Assembly (NCBI GenBank): GCA_944386315.1
Contig: CALXAS010000158.1
Span: 1 to 5,245, forward strand
Direction of reading: 5' to 3'
Source: an uncultured Clostridia bacterium
Lineage (GTDB): Bacteria; Bacillota; Clostridia; TANB77; CAG-508
Length of the DNA stretch: 5,245 bases
The notes under the pieces are model-generated. The model saw only the letters and a list, made by a program, of their open reading frames with translations. It ran no database searches and had not been told where the DNA came from. Shown one piece after another: positions 1 to 3,367 of this stretch (positions are counted from its first letter, which is position 1; each line of letters starts with the position of its first letter). A program made the translations under genes and the position numbers.

Positions 1-102
1 TATATTTTTTCTTCTGTCATCGTAAAGCCTAAGTTCAAATTTTTTTATACCACTTTTGATATTATTAAATGCTTTATCGTTTAATTTCATTTCATGTATC
101 AT
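1..102 (-). CDS. ASCH-like domain protein, N-terminal part only
   Basis: This is an open frame on the minus strand whose first 34 codons lie in the window; the rest is beyond the left edge. It starts with ATG at 102-100, seven bases after a strong GGAGGT ribosome binding site (115-110). The peptide begins MIHEMKLNDKAFNNIKSGIK and continues KKFELRLYDDRRKNI. The pattern 'M-K-L-x-x-x-x-F-x-x-I-K-S-G-x-K-x-x-E-L-R-L-Y-D-x-x-R' matches the start of ASCH-type (PUA-like fold) proteins, which are thought to bind RNA or nucleotides; the function of most members is unknown. Met5 (90-88) is an alternative start, but the ribosome binding site favours Met1. The gene diverges from the MazG-like gene, so the two do not share a transcript. 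The family call rests on the N-terminus alone. Confidence 0.7.
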   Translation of the reverse strand, partial: MIHEMKLNDKAFNNIKSGIKKFELRLYDDRRKNI

Positions 103-131
103 TGTTATTACCTCCATATAGTAAGTATAAC

Positions 132-137
132 ATTATA
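132..137 (-). promoter_or_regulatory. Possible -10 box for the ASCH-like gene
   Basis: Read on the minus strand, 137-132 is a perfect TATAAT. It would start a transcript near 125, about 22 bases before the ATG at 102, which is a sensible leader length. No convincing -35 box lies 16-18 bases upstream, so this is only a candidate. Confidence 0.35.
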
Positions 138-191
138 AAACTTATTTTTCCATATATTTGTGCGAAAATTTGCAAAAAGTCGAGGTTGAAA

Positions 192-220
192 TTTACAAAA
201 GATTTTAGATATGCTAAAAT
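192..220 (+). promoter_or_regulatory. Sigma-A-type promoter with extended -10, for the MazG-like gene
   Basis: A TTTACA -35 box (192-197) is separated by 17 bases from a TAAAAT -10 box (215-220). The -10 is preceded directly by TGC (212-214), giving the extended -10 TGn motif of Gram-positive vegetative promoters. Transcription would begin near 227, leaving a leader of about 64 bases before the ATG at 291. A weaker overlapping alternative is TTGAAA (186-191) with TATGCT (210-215), spacer 18. Confidence 0.65.
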
Positions 221-290
221 ATTCATGAAGGAAAACAACATGGTGTTCTTGAAATACATATTAAAAAACAAATAGAAAGAAGGAGTAGAC

Positions 291-614
291 ATGGTAGATT
301 TAAAGGAATTACAAAAGGAAATATATCAAAATAAAGTAGATAAAGGATTTAATGTAACAGATGTAAATAAAGAATTTTGCTTAACTTATGGTGAAGTTGC
401 TGAAGCATATGAAGCTTGGAGAAAAAAGAAAGATGATTTAGGAGAAGAATTGGCTGATGTTGCTATATATTTATTAGGATTATCAGAAATATTAGGAATA
501 AATTTAGAAGATGAAATACAGAAAAAAGTATACAAAAATGCTAAAAGAGAATATAAAGTTATTGATGGAGTAAATACAAAAGTTAAAGAATTTGAAGAAG
601 GAAATGAAAGGTAA
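291..614 (+). CDS. MazG-like nucleotide pyrophosphohydrolase, small single-domain form
   Basis: A 107-residue protein starting at ATG 291, five bases after AAGGAG (280-285). It carries the metal-binding signature of all-alpha NTP pyrophosphohydrolases: ExxE at E35-E38 in 'GEVAEAYEAW' and ExxD at E53-D56 in 'GEELADVAIYLLGLSEILGI'. These are followed by a family-typical K79-x3-N83-x2-R86 stretch. Family members hydrolyse nucleoside triphosphates to monophosphate and pyrophosphate with Mg2+, removing damaged or excess nucleotides. The substrate here cannot be told from sequence. The length fits the short single-domain type common in phages, mobile elements and Firmicute genomes, not the two-domain MazG of enterobacteria. 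It appears monocistronic, with its own promoter (192-220) and terminator (649-679). It is a soluble cytoplasmic protein. Confidence 0.85.
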   Translation: MVDLKELQKEIYQNKVDKGFNVTDVNKEFCLTYGEVAEAYEAWRKKKDDLGEELADVAIYLLGLSEILGINLEDEIQKKVYKNAKREYKVIDGVNTKVKEFEEGNER

Positions 615-648
615 TCACCCCGACAAATTACAATTAATAGGACTAATT

Positions 649-679
649 AAAGAGTAATATTTAGTATTGCTCTTTTTTT
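649..679 (+). terminator. Intrinsic terminator after the MazG-like gene
   Basis: An 11-bp stem pairs AAAGAGTAATA (649-659) with TATTGCTCTTT (665-675), with one G-U pair (T655 with G669). The loop is TTTAG. The right arm runs into a T tract that continues to 679. It lies 35 bases after the stop codon. Confidence 0.85.
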
Positions 680-701
680 GTCAAAGGCATAAAAATATAA
701 T

Positions 702-730
702 TTGTACATTTCAATTAATTGAAATATTAT
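702..730 (+). promoter_or_regulatory. Sigma-A-type promoter for the 202-residue helical protein gene
   Basis: TTGTAC (702-707) and TATTAT (725-730) are separated by exactly 17 bases. Transcription would begin near 737, giving a leader of about 22 bases before the ATG at 759. The spacer is occupied by a perfect palindrome listed separately, so the promoter is probably repressible. Confidence 0.6.
708..725. promoter_or_regulatory. 18-bp perfect palindrome, likely operator
   Basis: ATTTCAATTAATTGAAAT reads the same on both strands over all 18 bases. It fills the promoter spacer from the base after the -35 box to the first base of the -10 box. A dimeric repressor bound here would block RNA polymerase. 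The size and symmetry suit a dimeric helix-turn-helix regulator such as the MarR or phage-repressor types; the actual regulator is not visible in the window. A stem-loop role is unlikely because the site lies upstream of the predicted transcript start. Confidence 0.55.
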
Positions 731-745
731 AGTATAAAATAATAT

Positions 746-751
746 GGAGGT
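746..751 (+). promoter_or_regulatory. Ribosome binding site that fixes the start at 759
   Basis: GGAGGT at 746-751 stands seven bases before ATG 759. An in-frame ATG at 744 overlaps this site and has nothing useful upstream, so it is not the start. The same block (ATATGGAGGTAAT) precedes the minus-strand ASCH-like gene. Confidence 0.85.
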
Positions 752-758
752 AATTGTT

Positions 759-1367
759 ATGGAAAATATATTAAATATACCAGTTTTAGAGCAAATGTAC
801 TCTTATAGAAAAGAATACATTGAGCAATCAATTTACGAAAAAGATGAGGAAATTCGTAAAATTGAAGAAAATATTTATACTCATAATCAAGAATTAATTA
901 CATTATTGCAAGAGTTTATTCCTAATGAAAAGCAGTTAGAAATGATAGGAAAGAAATTACAAGAGTATGAGCTTGAATTAAGTAAAGATGTTGATTTTTG
1001 GAGTAAAGCATATTATAAATTAGGAATGAATGATATCTATAAATTAAAATGTGAGCTTAAAAACGAAAACATAGATATAAAAAAAGGAGATACATTTTTA
1101 GATTATGTGCATGGAGAACTTGATGAATATATGCAAGATAAATTAATTTATAAGACAGAAAATTATCAGGCATATAAAGAAAAACTAAAAGTTATAGCAG
1201 AGAAATATCCTCGAGTGTTAAAAGTATATGAGGATTCAACACCTATAGTTTTAAATCAAGAAGAAATGATACAACTAATGGAATTAAAAAAAATTGATGA
1301 AAAAGTTAGGGCAGATGAAGTGAAGGTATATTTTAAAATGGGTATAAATGAATTTTTAAATTTTTAA
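759..1367 (+). CDS. Helical protein of unknown function with probable internal duplication
   Basis: A 202-residue, highly charged, soluble protein that I do not recognise with certainty. It has no signal peptide or membrane segment. Residues 17-75 are rich in E/K/I/L with coiled-coil-like spacing. Residues 77-100 (D-V-D-F-W-S-K-A-Y-Y-K-L-G-M-N-D-I) recall the '[AF]-x-x-G-F-K-L-G-x-x-L' ending of small helical proteins often found in clostridial mobile elements, such as the DUF6809/DUF6664 type; this is a resemblance of layout only. The C-terminus repeats the motif: YYKLGMNDI at 85-93 and YFKMGINEF at 191-199, which suggests two related halves. The ATG at 759 is chosen because of its ribosome binding site at 746-751. 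It has its own promoter with an operator-like palindrome and is followed by a hairpin terminator 16 bases after the stop. Confidence 0.75.
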   Translation: MENILNIPVLEQMYSYRKEYIEQSIYEKDEEIRKIEENIYTHNQELITLLQEFIPNEKQLEMIGKKLQEYELELSKDVDFWSKAYYKLGMNDIYKLKCELKNENIDIKKGDTFLDYVHGELDEYMQDKLIYKTENYQAYKEKLKVIAEKYPRVLKVYEDSTPIVLNQEEMIQLMELKKIDEKVRADEVKVYFKMGINEFLNF

Positions 1368-1383
1368 TTAAATAGAACAAAAT

Positions 1384-1419
1384 AAAGAAGTAAGTCGAAT
1401 ATGATTTACTTCTTTTTTT
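1384..1419 (+). terminator. Intrinsic terminator or attenuator between the helical protein and DUF3848-like genes
   Basis: A 13-bp stem pairs AAAGAAGTAAGTC (1384-1396) with GATTTACTTCTTT (1403-1415), with one G-U pair (G1394 with T1405). The loop is GAATAT, and a T run extends to 1419. Only 20 bases separate it from the next start codon and no promoter is seen in them. The downstream pair is therefore either expressed by read-through or from a promoter inside the preceding gene. Confidence 0.8.
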
Positions 1420-1439
1420 AGAAAAGGAGTGATGATATT

Positions 1440-1742
1440 ATGCAAAAGAAAGAATTACTAGAACAAATAGGAAAATTAAATATGAAAATTGCATCATCTA
1501 ATAAAGAATTAGAAGATTTCAAAGATAAAATAAAAGAAAAAGGTATTGATTATGCAATAGATAGAGCTTATGAATTGACGACAAAGCAGGAAATAATTGA
1601 TAGTATTATGTACGATCATCAGTTATCTAAAACCGAAACAAAAGCACTTTTATCAAGAGGTAATGTACTAGATGAAATGTATGATGATTGGTTAAGTTTT
1701 GATGGAAATATGAAAACAAAAAGTGGAAGTATTAAAAAGTAA
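1440..1742 (+). CDS. DUF3848-like protein, typical of conjugative elements
   Basis: A 100-residue cytoplasmic protein with no membrane segment. The start at ATG 1440 is preceded by AAAGGAG (1423-1429). Residues 1-34 form a charged, coiled-coil-like helix. Residues 35-90 carry the pattern I recall for DUF3848: 'A-x-x-R-A-Y-E-L-T-x-K-Q-E-I-I-D-S-I' (39-56), then 'L-S-x-x-x-x-K-A-L-L' (62-71) and 'L-D-E-M-Y-D-D-W-L' (77-85). DUF3848 proteins have no known biochemical role and occur repeatedly in Tn1549-like conjugative elements of gut Firmicutes. The last nine residues are a basic tail (K92-K100) encoded by the A-rich stretch that overlaps the following CHAP gene by 20 bases. The two are probably translated from one message. 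The family match is from memory of its pattern, not from a search. Confidence 0.65.
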   Translation: MQKKELLEQIGKLNMKIASSNKELEDFKDKIKEKGIDYAIDRAYELTTKQEIIDSIMYDHQLSKTETKALLSRGNVLDEMYDDWLSFDGNMKTKSGSIKK

Positions 1743-2628
1743 AATAAAAAGTAAAAATAATAAAGAGTTAAAAAATGTGATTAATAAATCAGGTAAGACA
1801 ATAAAAAACGGAGTAAACAAGAGGATTAAAACTGCTAAAAACACCAAACTACTTGCTAAAAAAGGTATAAAAACAACCGAGCAATTTGCTAAAAGCAGTA
1901 AAATAGTAGCAAAAGAAAGTTTTAAAATGACACAAAGAGTAGCAAGAGCTTCTAAACAAGTAATGCAAGCTACAGTAAGAGGAGTAAAAGTAGCTATAAA
2001 AGCAACAATAGCTACAATCAAAGCAGTAGTTGCTGCAACAAAAGCATTAATCTCTGCAATTATAGCAGGAGGTTGGATTGCCGTTGTTATAATACTTGTA
2101 ATAGTGCTAATAGCAGGATTTGTTGCCGTTATATTTAATAGTGATGGAGATGCTGATTATGACAGTTCTCAAATTCCTAATAGTCAAATAGTATTAGTTG
2201 CTAAAGCACAAATTGGAAATGAAGGAGGAGATAAATTCTGGAAATGGTATGGATTTGAAAATCATGTAGAATGGTGTGCTTGCTTTGTGAGTTGGTGTGC
2301 TAATGAATGTAATTACATAGATAAAGGAATTATTCCTAAATTTTCTGTATGCACAGACGGAATAAATTGGTTTAAAGAAAAAAATCAATGGAATGACAGA
2401 GGAGATAGTTATTATCCGATTGTTGGAGATATAATATTTTTTGACTGGTATGATGAGAATGGTAAGCAAGATGGAAATTGTGATCATGTAGGAATAGTTA
2501 CAAGAACAGATATAACTAATAGAAACATTTATACGATAGAGGGAAACACAAGTAATAAATGTGCTGAAAGAATGTATTCATTTGATAATGAACAAGTGAT
2601 GGGTTATGGAAGTCCAAAATATGAATAA
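1723..2628 (+). CDS. Membrane-anchored CHAP-type peptidoglycan hydrolase of an integrative conjugative element, short form
   Basis: About 301 residues. Residues 1-115 are cytoplasmic and strongly basic (25 Lys, 4 Arg, 4 acidic), ending in a Lys/Ala/Ile-rich amphipathic helix. A single membrane segment at about 118-138 (W-I-A-V-V-I-I-L-V-I-V-L) follows 'AGG'. By the positive-inside rule the C-terminus faces out. After a short linker (139-154) comes an amidase/endopeptidase domain (155-300). It contains 'EWCACFVSWCANEC' with catalytic Cys185, 'DHVGIV' with His255, and 'IEGN' with Glu273 as the third catalytic residue. The layout matches hydrolases in Tn1549-like conjugation modules, which open the cell wall for the transfer channel. 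Larger relatives carry, as I recall, over 100 extra residues between the membrane segment and the hydrolase; these are absent here. The start is uncertain: GTG 1723 lies inside the previous gene without a clear ribosome binding site, and GTG 1777 is an alternative. Confidence 0.8.
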   Translation: MEVLKSKIKSKNNKELKNVINKSGKTIKNGVNKRIKTAKNTKLLAKKGIKTTEQFAKSSKIVAKESFKMTQRVARASKQVMQATVRGVKVAIKATIATIKAVVAATKALISAIIAGGWIAVVIILVIVLIAGFVAVIFNSDGDADYDSSQIPNSQIVLVAKAQIGNEGGDKFWKWYGFENHVEWCACFVSWCANECNYIDKGIIPKFSVCTDGINWFKEKNQWNDRGDSYYPIVGDIIFFDWYDENGKQDGNCDHVGIVTRTDITNRNIYTIEGNTSNKCAERMYSFDNEQVMGYGSPKYE

Positions 2629-2631
2629 AAG

Positions 2632-2680
2632 TAGTATCAAGTAAAGTAGAAAAGCTTTGCTTGATACTATTTATTTTTTT
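2632..2680 (+). terminator. Intrinsic terminator after the CHAP hydrolase gene
   Basis: A 15-bp stem pairs TAGTATCAAGTAAAG (2632-2646) with CTTTGCTTGATACTA (2655-2669), with one G-U pair (T2642 with G2659). The loop is eight bases. The T-rich tail runs to 2680. It starts three bases after the stop codon and cleanly separates the mobile-element-like genes from the copper cluster. Confidence 0.9.
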
Positions 2681-2698
2681 GCTTTTTTGTGATAAGAT
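2670..2698 (+). promoter_or_regulatory. Candidate extended -10 promoter for the copper cluster
   Basis: TAAGAT (2693-2698) is preceded by TGA (2690-2692), an extended -10 motif. The matching -35 position at a 17-base spacer is only TTTATT (2670-2675), inside the T tail of the upstream terminator. Transcription would begin near 2705. No clear copper operator was recognised here; two TGTAA direct repeats (2699-2703 and 2708-2712) are the only nearby repeat. Confidence 0.4.
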
Positions 2699-2710
2699 GT
2701 AAAAAGTTGT

Positions 2711-2716
2711 AAGGAG
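2711..2716 (+). promoter_or_regulatory. Ribosome binding site that supports the TTG start at 2727
   Basis: AAGGAG lies ten bases before TTG 2727. The block AAGGAGTGATGATA (2711-2724) is identical to the one at 1424-1437, which stands at exactly the same distance before the ATG of the DUF3848-like gene. The equal geometry supports TTG 2727. ATG 2719 is in another frame that stops after nine codons. Confidence 0.65.
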
Positions 2717-2726
2717 TGATGATAAG

Positions 2727-3005
2727 TTGGATGATAAAGATATTATAAAATTAATAGAAAATACTTTAAAAATTAAAATGAAAATTAATCCAAATTATAT
2801 TAGATATACATTTTATGAGTTAAGAGTAAAATATAATTTATCTGAAGAAGATACAGATAGATTTTTATTTTTAATAAGGACAAAGTTAGAAAATGAAGAC
2901 TATAAGGTATATTTTACTGGAGCTAGATTTGAATATAATAATGCTAAAATTACAGTACAAGATAATGAATTAATGATAGCAATAAAGGAAAGGAATAATA
3001 TTTAG
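2727..3005 (+). CDS. Conserved-looking small protein of unknown function, first gene of the copper cluster
   Basis: 92 residues with no membrane segment, signal peptide or cysteine. I do not recognise a named family. Residues 4-52 look helical (I-I-K-L-I-E-N-T-L-K, then Y-T-F-Y-E-L-R-V-K-Y-N-L-S-E-E-D-T-D-R-F-L). Residues 53-87 look like a helix followed by two or three strands (Y-K-V-Y-F-T-G-A-R-F-E-Y, then E-L-M-I-A-I-K). A helix-helix-helix-hairpin order could be a winged-helix fold, which would allow DNA binding; this is inference only. The start is TTG, supported by the ribosome binding site at 2711-2716. Only one base separates its stop from the next ATG, so it is almost certainly cotranscribed with the 45-residue gene and copZ-copA. 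It could equally be an unrelated hypothetical sharing the transcript. Confidence 0.7.
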   Translation: MDDKDIIKLIENTLKIKMKINPNYIRYTFYELRVKYNLSEEDTDRFLFLIRTKLENEDYKVYFTGARFEYNNAKITVQDNELMIAIKERNNI

Positions 3006-3006
3006 T

Positions 3007-3144
3007 ATGAATAAAAAAGATCATGAACATAATATTGTTAAAGTAATATATAATGAAAAAGATTATAAATACAATGAAGAAAATGGAAAGTTAGACACAA
3101 TTGATGAATTAATAAGTTTATTTAAAAGATTTAATAAAAAATAA
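3007..3144 (+). CDS. Small 45-residue protein of unknown function upstream of copZ
   Basis: An ORF of 46 codons (ATG 3007 to TAA 3142-3144) encoding a protein that begins MNKKDHEHNIVKVIYNEKDY and ends D-E-L-I-S-L-F-K-R-F-N-K-K. It is soluble and charged. The Asp-His-Glu-His cluster at residues 5-8 could bind a metal, but there is no cysteine. The C-terminal amphipathic helix faintly recalls the end of CsoR-type copper sensors; the core residues of CsoR are absent, so this is not a CsoR call. The ribosome binding site is AAAGGAAAGGA inside the end of the preceding gene (2985-2995), somewhat far from the ATG, and translation may be coupled to it. The 1-base and 11-base gaps to its neighbours place it in the same operon. 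Confidence 0.6.
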   Translation: MNKKDHEHNIVKVIYNEKDYKYNEENGKLDTIDELISLFKRFNKK

Positions 3145-3155
3145 AGGAGGAAAAA

Positions 3156-3365
3156 ATGAAAGAAATAATTTTAAAGGTTGAAGGAATGCATTGTGAAGGA
3201 TGTGAAAAAAGAATACAAAATGCAATAAAGAATATTGAAGGAGTAGAAAGCGTTACAGCAAATTACAATGATGGTACAGTTAAGGTAATATTAATAAAAG
3301 ACATTGAAAAAAATATAGTTACTGAAATAATAGAAGATATTGGTTTTGAAGTAAAGGAAGATTAA
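3156..3365 (+). CDS. copZ: Copper chaperone, heavy-metal-associated (HMA) domain protein
   Basis: A 69-residue single-domain protein of the usual CopZ length. It has the metal-binding motif GMHCEGC at residues 10-16, where Cys13 and Cys16 would hold one Cu(I). A beta-alpha-beta-beta-alpha-beta ferredoxin-like pattern follows: I-I-L-K-V-E-G-M, the helix C-E-K-R-I-Q-N-A-I, G-V-E-S-V-T-A-N-Y, T-V-K-V-I-L, then I-V-T-E-I-I-E-D-I-G-F. CopZ proteins carry Cu(I) in the cytoplasm to CopA or to a copper-responsive regulator. The start ATG 3156 lies five bases after a strong AAAGGAGG (3143-3150). The gene ends two bases before the ATPase start, which supports a paired chaperone-pump role. Other soft metals cannot be fully excluded from the motif alone. 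Confidence 0.88.
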   Translation: MKEIILKVEGMHCEGCEKRIQNAIKNIEGVESVTANYNDGTVKVILIKDIEKNIVTEIIEDIGFEVKED

Positions 3366-3367
3366 TA

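Noticed and set aside
69..275. 68-codon plus-strand frame across the intergenic region
   Set aside because: It overlaps the opposite-strand ASCH-like start, covers both promoters, has no ribosome binding site and shows no protein-like pattern; only its last 11 codons are considered, as a leader.
291..614. Toxin-antitoxin role for the MazG-like gene
   Set aside because: MazG-type pyrophosphohydrolases are not the MazE/MazF toxin-antitoxin proteins, and no partner toxin is adjacent on the same strand.
744..758. Upstream in-frame ATG at 744 as the start of the helical protein
   Set aside because: It overlaps the GGAGGT ribosome binding site that serves ATG 759 and has no ribosome binding site of its own.
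1692..2021. 109-codon minus-strand frame rich in hydrophobic residues
   Set aside because: It is the complement of the Lys/Ala-rich part of the CHAP protein, which naturally reads as Phe/Leu/Val on the other strand.
2194..2487. 97-codon minus-strand frame
   Set aside because: It lies opposite the catalytic domain of the CHAP hydrolase, which has clear family motifs on the plus strand.
2690..2726. CopY/CsoR-type copper operator before the copper cluster
   Set aside because: No TACAnnTGTA-like or GC-rich inverted repeat is present; only direct TGTAA repeats were found.
3007..3144. Calling the 45-residue protein a CsoR remnant
   Set aside because: Only the C-terminal helix is faintly similar; the Cys and His copper ligands and the helical core of CsoR are absent.
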